Source of the DNA: an uncultured Roseobacter sp.
GTDB lineage: Bacteria > Pseudomonadota > Alphaproteobacteria > Rhodobacterales > Rhodobacteraceae
NCBI GenBank assembly: GCA_947488305.1
Contig: CANKZM010000004.1
Location: 67,501-131,500, forward strand
Direction of reading: 5' to 3'
DNA: 64,000 nt
Shown: positions 38,695 to 47,289 of the stretch, one piece after another
Layout: each line of letters starts with the position of its first letter
How positions within the stretch are numbered: the first letter of the stretch is position 1
Translations under genes and position numbers: made by a program
The notes under the pieces: model-generated
What the model saw: the letters and a program-made list of their open reading frames with translations, nothing else
Databases searched by the model: none
Told to the model about the DNA's origin: nothing

Positions 38695-39452
38695 TGTCCT
38701 GACCAGCCTCCATCAATGATGTGGGGGTGCCCTGTGGTGAAGGCACTTTCGTCGCTGGCAAGATACACCACCAGCGCCGCAATCTCTTCTGCGGTTGCCA
38801 CACGTCCCATGGGTTGGCGTGAGACGAATTGTTTCAGCGCTTCTTCCTTGCTGCCGAGTTCTTTGCCAAGCGCATCCACACGATCATGCCAACTGGGGCT
38901 TTCGACGGTGCCTGGGCAGATGGCGTTGCAGCGGACGCCCTGTCCAACATAGTCCAGTGCTACAGACTTCGTAAGACCAATCACAGCGGCCTTCGTCGTG
39001 CCGTAGATGAACCTGTTGGGGGCCCCAATGATCGAAGAACAGGCCGATGACATGTTGATAATTGAACCGCCACTGCGTTCGAGCATGCCGGGCAAAGCAG
39101 CCTGTATTGTGCGCAGCATGGACCGCACATTCAGGTCGAAAGCAAAGTCCCAATCTTCTGCTGTCGTGTCCATGACCGTACCATGATGGACGAAGCCCGC
39201 GCAATTGAACAAAACGTCAGGCTGGGCCTTCTCAACCCCCTCTGAAACACTCTCATCGCTGAGAGCGTCAATTTCGAAAATTTCGATATTTTCGTGATTC
39301 GCGCCCCGAATCGATGACAACGCATCCAGGTTTATGTCGGTCGCGAAGACCTTTGCCCCCTCTGCAGCCATGGCCAGCGCGCTGGCACGTCCAATCCCTT
39401 GGCCCGCCGCAGTAACAAGCGCACGTTTTCCCTTAAGTCTTTGACCAGACAT
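38691..39452 (-). CDS. SDR, probable 2-keto-3-deoxy-L-fuconate dehydrogenase-like
   Basis: 253 residues. Cofactor loop [12 protein letters not shown], then ATDIN (acidic residue favouring NAD), active site NMSSACSS and [10 protein letters not shown]. The sequence resembles the BDH2/KDF-dehydrogenase branch of SDRs, which oxidises C4 of 2-keto-3-deoxy acids before FAH-type cleavage. First gene of the operon. The ATG at 39452 has GGGGAG six bases upstream and is preferred over an open 30-codon extension. Confidence 0.88.
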   Translation of the reverse strand: MSGQRLKGKRALVTAAGQGIGRASALAMAAEGAKVFATDINLDALSSIRGANHENIEIFEIDALSDESVSEGVEKAQPDVLFNCAGFVHHGTVMDTTAEDWDFAFDLNVRSMLRTIQAALPGMLERSGGSIINMSSACSSIIGAPNRFIYGTTKAAVIGLTKSVALDYVGQGVRCNAICPGTVESPSWHDRVDALGKELGSKEEALKQFVSRQPMGRVATAEEIAALVVYLASDESAFTTGHPHIIDGGWSGQ

Positions 39453-39750
39453 GTATTTCTCCCCTTGGTTCATCCTTGTACCACATCCGAAAATGCGGCG
39501 AACCACGATACTGCCGTACAAAAATTTTGCTGGCTTCATCAAAAAACCACCGGACGGGCTGGTCCAATGGCTACTTTCCGTTAGCGTAGGCCAGCGTGAC
39601 AGATTTGGCCACCGCTTAGAACAGCTTACTTCGGAAAGAGAGATCCAGAATGTTCAAAACGCCACTCGCAGAACATGTCTTTCGAGGTTGTCCGCGCAGA
39701 AATCGAGAGAGCGTTTACGCTGAACGCGCCTGCCAACAAGGAGCCCTGAG
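39453..39750. other. Divergent intergenic region between the two sugar-acid operons
   Basis: 298 bases separating the leftward SDR operon from the rightward denD. No gene is supported. A 24-codon open frame beginning MSFEVVRAEI ends four bases before the denD ATG region but has no ribosome site and may be a remnant or chance. AAGGAG for denD lies at its right end. No clear promoter or operator is visible to me. Confidence 0.5.
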
Positions 39751-40722
39751 ATGACCCGGATACTGATTATTGGCGGCGGCGGCATGGTTGGCCAGAAGCT
39801 GGCCTACAGGCTCGCAGCGGACGGGCTTGCGGCACAGGACAAACTCGATGTCGCTCTCTTCGATATGGGCTTTCCGGACAACAGCGCGCCCGGACGGCAG
39901 ATCACAGGAAATGTTGCATCCGAGGACACTGCCAAATCTCTTGCAGCCGAACGCTTTGACATCATTTTCCATCTCGCCGCTATCGTTTCTGGTGAAGCGG
40001 AAACGGATTTCGATAAGGGCTGGGCAATCAATATGATGTCCATGTGGCACCTGCTGGAAGCCTTGCGGGCAGAGCACCTCGCCTCTGAAGGGCGTTATGT
40101 GCCCCGAATAGTATTCACATCCTCCATCGCAGTATTTGGCGGACCCTATCCAGACAAGATCACTGATACCTTCCTGAGCGCCCCACAAACGAGCTATGGC
40201 GCACAAAAGGCAACCTGTGAGCTGATGCTGACCGATTTCAGCCGAAAGGGGTTTGTCGATGGTCTTTCTCTTCGGCTACCAACCATTTGCGTCCGCCCCG
40301 GCAAAGCAAACCTCGCGGCTTCCTCATTCTTTTCAGGCATTATCCGTGAGCCGTTGAACGGGCAAGAGGCTGTGCTCCCGGTGCCCGATACGGTTCGACA
40401 TTGGCATGCTTCCCCCAAATCCGCCGCGGGCTTCCTGACACATGCGGCCACCTTGGACACAGAACTTTTGGAGGGACGTCGCGCTTTGAACCTTCCGGGA
40501 CTAAGTTGCACGGTCGCCGAACAGATCGAAGCGCTCCGCAGTATTGCTGGCCAAAATGTCGTTGATCGGATTGTGTCCCGCCCCGACCCGGCGATCATGA
40601 AGATCGTCAGCGGCTGGCCAAGGGATTTTCAACCCGACCGCGCCATCGCGCTGGGTTTCAAAGCCGAAACCAGTTTCGAGCAGATCATTCAGACCTACAT
40701 TGCGGATGATTTGGACGCCTGA
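39751..40722 (+). CDS. denD: D-erythronate dehydrogenase-like NAD-dependent epimerase/dehydratase
   Basis: 323 residues, extended-SDR fold. Rossmann loop IIGGGGMVGQKLA, active-site TSSIAVFG, and catalytic YGAQKA (Tyr-x3-Lys). The size and SLRLPTICVRPGKAN segment match DenD, which oxidises D-erythronate at C2. The DenD partners OtnK and OtnC are not in the window, so it may act on another acid sugar of the neighbouring cluster. AAGGAG lies seven bases before the ATG. Its last 28 bases overlap the end of the convergent GntR gene. Confidence 0.85.
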   Translation: MTRILIIGGGGMVGQKLAYRLAADGLAAQDKLDVALFDMGFPDNSAPGRQITGNVASEDTAKSLAAERFDIIFHLAAIVSGEAETDFDKGWAINMMSMWHLLEALRAEHLASEGRYVPRIVFTSSIAVFGGPYPDKITDTFLSAPQTSYGAQKATCELMLTDFSRKGFVDGLSLRLPTICVRPGKANLAASSFFSGIIREPLNGQEAVLPVPDTVRHWHASPKSAAGFLTHAATLDTELLEGRRALNLPGLSCTVAEQIEALRSIAGQNVVDRIVSRPDPAIMKIVSGWPRDFQPDRAIALGFKAETSFEQIIQTYIADDLDA

Positions 40723-41372
40723 GGATCCTGAGTCCTGTTCATCGGATCAAGGTGTCGGGCCAGATGATCGTGGATTTTTTGACGCGTCAGGGCCTCGTCA
40801 CCATCCAGTGCGGCGACCAGAATTGAATGGTGGTGCTGGATATTCTTGGAGATGAAATCAAAGCTCCGGTCCGCGACCATCAGCTGCTGCCGGAACCGTT
40901 GGTAGATTTGCAGATGCATGGCTTTCAGCGTTTCAGATTCGCATGCGGCGATCAACGTCTGGTGGAATTCCAACTCCGCCTGAAACCACAATCCAACCAT
41001 GGGCGACGGATCTTCAGTTGAATGAATTCGCTTTTCGATGTGGCTCAGTTGGTGATGCGCGGCGGTTAAACGCGCTTCCCAGGCAACGCCCCCATGGCGT
41101 ATGGAAAGCACTGTTCCTTCGGCCTCGATCAGAATGCGCAGATGCGCAAGCTCTGCCAGGAGAGTCGCGGACATCGCAGGCACACGAAACCCGCGCTGCT
41201 CCTGAAAGTCCACGAGCCCCTCCGAGGCTAGTCGAAAAAGTACTTCTCGCACCGTACTTGCGGAGCACCCGTAATACTGCTTGAGTTGCTCGGCACGCAG
41301 TTTTTCACCGTGGTCAAAACCATTGGAGATCAGCCGGTGCTGCAAATCCGCATGGATATCAGTGTCGAACAT
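40695..41372 (-). CDS. GntR-family (FadR/FCD subfamily) transcriptional regulator
   Basis: 225 residues. N-terminal winged helix with EKLRAEQLKQYYGCSASTVR and VREVLFRLASEGLVDF, then an all-helical FCD ligand-binding domain with the metal-site pattern EFHQTLIAAC ... HHHSILVAAL ... HLARHL. Divergent from the TRAP operon (187 bases between starts), so it is the likely local regulator, probably a repressor released by a sugar acid. A dyad in that gap is a candidate operator. Confidence 0.9.
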   Translation of the reverse strand: MFDTDIHADLQHRLISNGFDHGEKLRAEQLKQYYGCSASTVREVLFRLASEGLVDFQEQRGFRVPAMSATLLAELAHLRILIEAEGTVLSIRHGGVAWEARLTAAHHQLSHIEKRIHSTEDPSPMVGLWFQAELEFHQTLIAACESETLKAMHLQIYQRFRQQLMVADRSFDFISKNIQHHHSILVAALDGDEALTRQKIHDHLARHLDPMNRTQDPQASKSSAM

Positions 41373-41407
41373 CGCGCCCCCCGCTTTCCACTTAGACTAG
41401 CATCGGA

Positions 41408-41444
41408 TTCTCGATAATCTACATAAATCTCGAAATTATCAGAA
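41408..41444. promoter_or_regulatory. Candidate GntR operator (imperfect inverted repeat)
   Basis: TTCTCGATAAT (41408-41418) and ATTATCAGAA (41435-41444) are inverted repeats that differ by one missing base, with 16 bases between the arms. The element is 36 bases upstream of the GntR start and about 115 before dctP. A 16-base gap is wide for a FadR-type dimer, so two half sites or another protein are possible. Confidence 0.35.
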
Positions 41445-41559
41445 AATCCAAAATTAATGTTGCGAGAAGTGCCCGCCCCGCATAACGTTTCGGCAGCGTA
41501 TCTAAAGGACGCAGACTCGCGTCTGACAAAAACCACGCTTCAACGTCTGGGAGGACACT

Positions 41560-42582
41560 ATGAAACTACTGAAGAAAGCGGCCAGCGTCGCCGCAGTTGC
41601 CGCATTGGCGGCAAGTACAGCGCTGACAGCCTCAGCTGAAACAACAACGCTGCGCATCCAAACGCACTTCTCGCCGGAGACACTGTCAGGCCAATTGGCC
41701 GCGAAATACATCGAAGACATAACCGCGATGTCAAATGGCGAAATTCAGGTGGAGATGTTTTACAGCTCCTCTGTTGTGAAATCGGTCGAGACATTTGACG
41801 CGGCAGCCACTGGTATTCTGGACTGCGACATGACAGGTGGCGCTTACCAGACCGGTAAGAACCCCGCATTCCAGTTCACAGGCGACCTGATGGGCGGCTA
41901 CACCAACCCTTACCAGCAGATGGCATGGTTGCTGCACGCAGACGGGCGCACAGCCCTGAATGAACTTTACAACTCCTATGACATGGAATTCATCGGATGG
42001 TGGATCCCGGGACCGGAATCGCTGTCCTCGACAAAGCCGATCCGGAACGTGGAAGACTTCAAAGACTGGAAATTCCGTTCCCCTCCCGGCCTCGCGACAA
42101 AGGTTTTCTCGAACCTCGGTGCGTCGCCAATCGTGATGGACTTCAACGAGATCTTCACCGCACTTGAAACCGGCATCATCGACGGTGCGGACGCGGCGAA
42201 CCTGACCAACAATATCGGTCTGGGTCTTTATGACATCGCGGAGCACACCAACTACCCGGGCTTCCACTCGATGCCTGCTGACCACCTGGCCTGCCGCAAG
42301 GACGTCTGGGACGCGATGCCGGCACACCACAAGAAGATCATGGAAGTCGCCATGGACAGCCTCGCGCTGCACAATGCGACCCTGAACGAAGTAAAGAACG
42401 CCCAGAACGCGGTTATGCTGCGTGAAAAAGGTGTGAACCTTTACGAATGGTCGCCTGAAGAGCTCGCAAAATTCCGCGAAGCTGTGAAAAAAGGCTGGGA
42501 AGAGTTCGCGACAACACCCGAAGCCAAGGCGCTTCTGCAAAGCCACGTCAGCTTCCTGACCGACATTGGCGCAATGCGGTAA
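41560..42582 (+). CDS. TRAP transporter solute-binding protein (DctP/TakP type)
   Basis: 340 residues with a signal peptide of about 27 residues (cleavage near ASA). The DctP fold is shown by LRIQTHFSPETLSGQLAAKY, then WKFRSPPGLATKVF containing the arginine that binds the substrate carboxylate, followed by EIFTALETGIIDGAD. It delivers an organic acid to the DctQM permease. The style resembles alpha-keto-acid/sugar-acid receptors such as TakP. GGGAGGA precedes the ATG. A hairpin terminator directly follows, which would keep this protein in excess over the permease. Confidence 0.93.
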   Translation: MKLLKKAASVAAVAALAASTALTASAETTTLRIQTHFSPETLSGQLAAKYIEDITAMSNGEIQVEMFYSSSVVKSVETFDAAATGILDCDMTGGAYQTGKNPAFQFTGDLMGGYTNPYQQMAWLLHADGRTALNELYNSYDMEFIGWWIPGPESLSSTKPIRNVEDFKDWKFRSPPGLATKVFSNLGASPIVMDFNEIFTALETGIIDGADAANLTNNIGLGLYDIAEHTNYPGFHSMPADHLACRKDVWDAMPAHHKKIMEVAMDSLALHNATLNEVKNAQNAVMLREKGVNLYEWSPEELAKFREAVKKGWEEFATTPEAKALLQSHVSFLTDIGAMR

Positions 42583-42613
42583 GCAAAGCGTCATAGCTGA
42601 ACTGAAAATGGTG

Positions 42614-42642
42614 GCAGGGCCGGAAATGGCCCTGCTTCTTTT
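42614..42642 (+). terminator. Attenuating terminator after the TRAP binding-protein gene
   Basis: Eight-bp stem GCAGGGCC (42614-42621) / GGCCCTGC (42628-42635) with a 6-base loop, followed by TTCTTTT. It lies within the operon 31 bases after the dctP stop and 17 bases before the next ATG. It likely causes partial termination, so the binding protein is made in larger amounts. Confidence 0.7.
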
Positions 42643-42659
42643 CCCTCAAGGCTCCGGTC

Positions 42660-43829
42660 ATGAAAATCACCCGCATCACCAGCCATGTGCTGCAATATGA
42701 AATGCCCGAGCAACTGGGGTATTCTCAGCAGTATTACAACATGCGCACGGCTCATCTGGTCGAGGTGGAGACGGACGAAGGTGTCACGGGCTGGGGGGAG
42801 TGTTTCGGGCCTGGAAACATCGCTCTTGCCAACAAAGGCATCGTGGAAAAGGTCATTCATCCGATGGTGCTGGGCATGGACCCGATGGACCGCGATGTTA
42901 TCTGGCATAAGGTTTACAACCTGATGCGCGACCATGGACAGAAAGGCATGCCGATGCAGTCCCTTTCAGGTGTCGACATCGCGCTTTGGGACATTGCAGG
43001 CAAGGTAACCGGCCAACCCCTGCACAAGTTGATTGGTGGCGCGCATCGCACATCGGTGCACTGCTATGGATACGGTATGATGCTCCGGGATGAACCTGTT
43101 GAGCAACTTGCTGCCCGTTTCACCGATGAGGCCGCGGCCATCAAGGAAATGGGCTTCAAGGCGACCAAGATGAAAACCGGCTTCGGACCTAAACCGGACG
43201 TCGCTCTTTGTACTGCGGTGCGCAAGGGCGTCGGCGACGGGTTTGATTTCATGGTCGATGCCAACCATGCCTATACCACATCTGATGCCTTTTACGTCGG
43301 CCGCGCGCTGGAAGAACTTGGCGCCTATTGGTTCGAAGAGCCAATCGCGCCCGAAGATCTTGACGGATATGCCGAGTTGCGGCGGGGTTTGAGCATTAAC
43401 ATTTCAGGGGGCGAGGCAGAATTCGGCCGCTGGGGATGGCGGGCTATTTTGGAAAATCGCGGGCTGGATATTGCCCAACCCGAGGTCTGCGCCTTGGGCG
43501 GGGTCAGTGAGTATTTGCGCGTCCTGGCGCTGTGCCACGCGCATTTCACCCCGGTTGTGAATCACGTCTGGGGGTCTGCCATCGCAGTGGCCACAAACCT
43601 GCAACTGCTGGCCGCCATGCCGCCGATGCCCGGCGGGCTGCACCCGTGGGAGCCGATGCTCGAATTCGACACCACCGACAACAAATTTCGCGACGACCTG
43701 TTGACCGACCCGCTGAATATTCAGGAGCAGGTCCGATCCAACGACGGGCGCGTCGCCATTCCCGATGGCCCCGGACTAGGGGTCGAACCAGACAGAGATT
43801 TCATCGCCCACTACGCCGTGGCTGCGTGA
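42660..43829 (+). CDS. Enolase-superfamily (MR/MLE) acid-sugar dehydratase
   Basis: 389 residues. K170-M-K172 base motif, metal ligands D200, E226 and E252, and H302 in VVNHVWGSA. It belongs to the mandelate racemase subgroup, whose members dehydrate aldonates or aldarates to 2-keto-3-deoxy acids. It differs clearly from the copy at 33996-35090 (NHVWGS in place of CSHGMQ), so the two act on different substrates. Inserted between dctP and dctQM, it probably acts first on the imported compound. Confidence 0.88.
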   Translation: MKITRITSHVLQYEMPEQLGYSQQYYNMRTAHLVEVETDEGVTGWGECFGPGNIALANKGIVEKVIHPMVLGMDPMDRDVIWHKVYNLMRDHGQKGMPMQSLSGVDIALWDIAGKVTGQPLHKLIGGAHRTSVHCYGYGMMLRDEPVEQLAARFTDEAAAIKEMGFKATKMKTGFGPKPDVALCTAVRKGVGDGFDFMVDANHAYTTSDAFYVGRALEELGAYWFEEPIAPEDLDGYAELRRGLSINISGGEAEFGRWGWRAILENRGLDIAQPEVCALGGVSEYLRVLALCHAHFTPVVNHVWGSAIAVATNLQLLAAMPPMPGGLHPWEPMLEFDTTDNKFRDDLLTDPLNIQEQVRSNDGRVAIPDGPGLGVEPDRDFIAHYAVAA

Positions 43830-43855
43830 CGAACGCCAGACAAAGGAGCACGACG

Positions 43856-44695
43856 ATGCAAAGAACCTCAGGCAGCCTGATCGAATGGCTGGTCCCGCTC
43901 GCCTTCATTTTATGTGCAGGGTGGGTTATCTGGCACATCCCTGCCTACCTATTGACGTGGTTTCCGCATGAAAACGAATCCATGCTAGGGCAGGTCACGG
44001 CGATTTTCGACCGCAACGATGTAACCCCGAACCTCACGCCCCTTTTTGGCAAGATTGATTTGGTGGACCTGGTGTCACTGCTGGCGATCCCGGTCCTTTT
44101 TGTAATCGGTTGCAAGACGGTGCGGCGCGCCAATATGGAATTCGAAGGCTGGCGGGCCGTGGACCGTGCCGCGGTTTTCGTCGGCCGCGTGACCATGATG
44201 ATGATCATCCTGATGACCGGTGTCATGCTTTACGAGGTTTTCCTGCGCTACGTGTTGGAGCGCCCGACACTATGGGCCAATGAGTTGTCGCTCTGGATGG
44301 CCGGGTTCATCTTTTTGATGGCGGGCCTCTATGCCATGCAGCAACGCAGCCATATTCGGATCTTCCTGCTTTACGACGTGGTGCCACGTTGGCTTCAACG
44401 CACGTTCGACTGCATCTCGACGCTGCTTATAGTGCTGTTTGCGTTCTTCCTCGTCTATGGCAGCTACAAACAAGTCTTTGAGAACAAACTCTACAAATGG
44501 GAAACTTTTGGCACGGCCTTTGACCCGCCCATTCCCGCGACGCTGCAACCGATGATCCTGATCGTGATCACACTGGTGGCGATGCAAGCGGTGCTGAACC
44601 TGATCTCCGATTGGAACGCCGAGCCGGAAATTCATGACGACACACCGGATGAAGACGAAATCGAAGCCCTGAAACGTGCGGTAGGACAAGACTGA
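43856..44695 (+). CDS. TRAP transporter small permease (DctQ), long form
   Basis: 279 residues, against about 160-200 for common DctQ proteins. The conserved DctQ core starts near residue 100 (VGRVTMMMIILMTGVMLYEV, then YVLERPTLWANELSLW). The N-terminal 95 residues add two further membrane segments (about 10-35 and 70-88), giving roughly six in all, and the C-terminus is an acidic tail. AAAGGAG lies before the ATG at 43856; the frame is open much further upstream but overlaps the dehydratase gene. Overlaps dctM by one base. Confidence 0.88.
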   Translation: MQRTSGSLIEWLVPLAFILCAGWVIWHIPAYLLTWFPHENESMLGQVTAIFDRNDVTPNLTPLFGKIDLVDLVSLLAIPVLFVIGCKTVRRANMEFEGWRAVDRAAVFVGRVTMMMIILMTGVMLYEVFLRYVLERPTLWANELSLWMAGFIFLMAGLYAMQQRSHIRIFLLYDVVPRWLQRTFDCISTLLIVLFAFFLVYGSYKQVFENKLYKWETFGTAFDPPIPATLQPMILIVITLVAMQAVLNLISDWNAEPEIHDDTPDEDEIEALKRAVGQD

Positions 44696-46317
44696 TGGAT
44701 ATTGGAACAATCTCACTGGTCCTGATGCTGGCCCTGATCTTGTTGCTGGCCATCGGCATGCCGCTTGGGCTGGCCTCCGCATCACTGGCGGTCCTTGTGC
44801 TGGTTATGAAGTTTGAGCCCGCACTTTTGTCGAACCCCATGACCTTCGGCGATGGCATCCTGACAGGGAGGCCGGGGACAGGACCCCTCTATATCCTGGC
44901 GCAAAAGATATACGGACTCTTAACGGACTACGTGCTCATATCGATACCGCTGTTCATTTTCATGGCGGCGCTGCTGGAACGCTCCGGCGTCGCCAAGGAC
45001 ATGTATTCCTCGCTCAACGTCTGGCTGTCCGGCACACGGGGCGGCATTGCCATCGTGACGTCCATCATGGCGGTAATCATGGCGGCGATGTCCGGCATCA
45101 TCGGGGGTGAGGTTGTTCTCCTGGGTCTGATTGCACTGCCACAAATGCTCAGGCTGGGGTACAACCAGAACCTCGCCATCGGGGTGATTTGCGCCTCGGG
45201 TAGTCTGGGCACCATGATCCCGCCCTCAATCGTGCTGATTATCTATGGCCTGATTACTGAAACCTCGATCAAGGCGCTTTTCACGGCGTCGTTCTTGCCG
45301 GGTTTCATGTTGGCAACCTTCATCATCATCTACATCATCGTCCGCACCAAATTGCATCCCGAGGACGCACCGTTGCCGGACCCGGTTCCGGGTGAGCCGC
45401 AGGGCCGCGAAAAGGGAAAGCTCTTCGGGGCATTCATGGCTGTCGTAGTGGCGGGTTTCTCTGTTGCCCTCTTCCTGCGCGCAGCCTTCTTCGAATTCTC
45501 GGGCTCCAACGCCGCGAACGAGGGAGAGCCCGCCTTTTGGGGGACTGCGGATTATCTGCCCTGGTTCGGCGGCATCTTCCTCGTGATGATGGCGTTGATA
45601 TTCTTTGTCTTCGGGCGGGAACGCACAAAGACAGGCTGGAACATGGGCAAAGGCCTTGTTGCCCCGATCGTGGTCATCGGCGTTGTCATGGGCTCGATCT
45701 ATGGCGGTATCACAGGGATCACCGAAGCCGCCGGAATGGGCGCCTTTGCAGTTCTGGTCATCGCCATCCTACGCGGTGAGGCCTCCTGGGATTTGGTCTG
45801 GGACAGCCTGATGCGCACTCTGAAATCCACAGGGACGATCATCTGGGTGACCATCGGTGCTGCGGCCCTGGCCGGTGCTTACACCATCGCGGGTGGGCCG
45901 ACTTATGTTGCGGATTTCATCGTGGGGACGGACCTTCCAACCATGGGTATTATCCTGGCGATGATGTTGATCCTGCTCTTCATGGGGGCCTTCATGGATT
46001 GGGTTGGGATCGTGCTTTTGATCATCCCCGTCTTCCTGCCCATCGTCATGCGCCTGCCCATCGAGGAAATCGGCTTTATCGGGCAGCTTGAACCCCAACA
46101 TATCGCGATCTGGTTTGGCGTGGTATTCTGTATGAACATGCAGGTCAGCTTCCTGTCGCCACCGTTTGGCCCCGCTGCGTTCTATTTGAAGTCAGTTGCA
46201 CCGCCACACATCAGTCTGACCGATATCTTCAAGGGCTTCCTGCCCTTTATTGGTATCCAGCTTTGTGCCCTGACTGTCCTGCTGGTCTGGCCGAACATCG
46301 TCACACTTCTGCTCTAG
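44695..46317 (+). CDS. TRAP transporter large permease (DctM), long form
   Basis: 540 residues, about 100 more than usual. The DctM core is clear: SIPLFIFMAALLERSGVAKD, GEVVLLGLIALPQMLRLGYN and the GSLGTMIPPSIVLIIYG motif, with LLIIPVFLPIV late in the protein. The extra length is an insertion at about residues 223-312 with two additional membrane segments and a charged linker. Matches the equally enlarged DctQ, as in TakQM-type systems. Imports the acid captured by DctP using the sodium gradient. Confidence 0.92.
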   Translation: MDIGTISLVLMLALILLLAIGMPLGLASASLAVLVLVMKFEPALLSNPMTFGDGILTGRPGTGPLYILAQKIYGLLTDYVLISIPLFIFMAALLERSGVAKDMYSSLNVWLSGTRGGIAIVTSIMAVIMAAMSGIIGGEVVLLGLIALPQMLRLGYNQNLAIGVICASGSLGTMIPPSIVLIIYGLITETSIKALFTASFLPGFMLATFIIIYIIVRTKLHPEDAPLPDPVPGEPQGREKGKLFGAFMAVVVAGFSVALFLRAAFFEFSGSNAANEGEPAFWGTADYLPWFGGIFLVMMALIFFVFGRERTKTGWNMGKGLVAPIVVIGVVMGSIYGGITGITEAAGMGAFAVLVIAILRGEASWDLVWDSLMRTLKSTGTIIWVTIGAAALAGAYTIAGGPTYVADFIVGTDLPTMGIILAMMLILLFMGAFMDWVGIVLLIIPVFLPIVMRLPIEEIGFIGQLEPQHIAIWFGVVFCMNMQVSFLSPPFGPAAFYLKSVAPPHISLTDIFKGFLPFIGIQLCALTVLLVWPNIVTLLL

Positions 46318-46329
46318 GGAAATGTTGAA

Positions 46330-47280
46330 ATGCTGACACCTGAACAAGTCCAAACCTTCGAGCGCGATGGCTACCTCGTGGTGCCAGATGTTGTGCCAGC
46401 GGAAGTGTTGGCGCGGGTCAAAGCCGAATACAGCTGCTTGATGGATCAGCTTTATGAACGCTGGTACGCCGAGGGCCGGGTTATCGTTGATCCTGCGGGG
46501 CTCGATTTCTGGGGAAAGCTACTTGAAGCCTACAAGGCGAAATGTGACTGGTTCCAACCGATGGACATCAGCCTGCCCGGGGATGAGATTGCGCCCGATA
46601 CGCCGTTTCATTTCGGCCCTGCTGTCTTCGACCTTTTGACGGAACCTCGGCTTCTGGATGTGGCGGAAAGCCTGCTCGGGCCGGAACTGACTTCCAATCC
46701 CATCCAGCACGTGCGCCTGAAACCACCTGCGACCAAACTCCAATCTGATGAAACTCGGGCGCATATTACTGCAACGGACTGGCATCAGGATCGTGCCGTG
46801 GCACTGGAAGAGGCAGACAACACCCGTATGGTAACGGTTTGGATTGCTGTTACAGATGCAACCGTTGAAAACGGGTGTCTGCAGGTTCAGGCAAAGGAGC
46901 ATGAGCAGGAAATGCTGCCCCATTGTCCCAAGACCCAAACCGGTATTGCGGATGGCTTCGTAGACGAAGCGAAAGCGATCCCCCTGCCCGTGAAAGCAGG
47001 TGGAGTCGTCCTGTTCCATCCGCTCACGCCGCATGCGTCGTTGACCAACCAGACCGATGCGTTCCGGTGGTCTTTCGATATCCGTTACAACGTTACTGGC
47101 GAACCCACAGGCCGCAGTCATTTTCCAGACTTTGTGGCCCGCTCCCGCGCTAATCCGGAAACCGAATTGCACGATTGGCGTGTCTGGAAATCCAAGTGGG
47201 AGGACGCACGCGCGCAGTTGGCGCAAAGAGCCCATATTCCCATTCATCGCTGGACATCTGACGCGCCTTTCTGCGCTTAA
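46330..47280 (+). CDS. Phytanoyl-CoA dioxygenase (PhyH) family Fe(II)/2-oxoglutarate oxygenase
   Basis: 316 residues, soluble. The 2-His-1-carboxylate triad is intact: WHQD (His and Asp) in ITATDWHQDRA, and the distal His in LTPHASLTNQTD, with the 2-oxoglutarate-binding Arg in FRWSFDIRY. It couples 2-oxoglutarate decarboxylation to hydroxylation of an unknown substrate. Position between a TRAP permease and a UxaA-type dehydratase suggests that the substrate is a sugar acid or its derivative, not a lipid. A second, only distantly similar copy lies at 49795-50682. Confidence 0.87.
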   Translation: MLTPEQVQTFERDGYLVVPDVVPAEVLARVKAEYSCLMDQLYERWYAEGRVIVDPAGLDFWGKLLEAYKAKCDWFQPMDISLPGDEIAPDTPFHFGPAVFDLLTEPRLLDVAESLLGPELTSNPIQHVRLKPPATKLQSDETRAHITATDWHQDRAVALEEADNTRMVTVWIAVTDATVENGCLQVQAKEHEQEMLPHCPKTQTGIADGFVDEAKAIPLPVKAGGVVLFHPLTPHASLTNQTDAFRWSFDIRYNVTGEPTGRSHFPDFVARSRANPETELHDWRVWKSKWEDARAQLAQRAHIPIHRWTSDAPFCA

Positions 47281-47289
47281 GGAGAGATC

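Noticed and set aside
39681-39749. 24-codon frame starting MSFEVVRAEI before denD
   Set aside because: No ribosome site and no similarity recognised; too short to support, perhaps a gene remnant.
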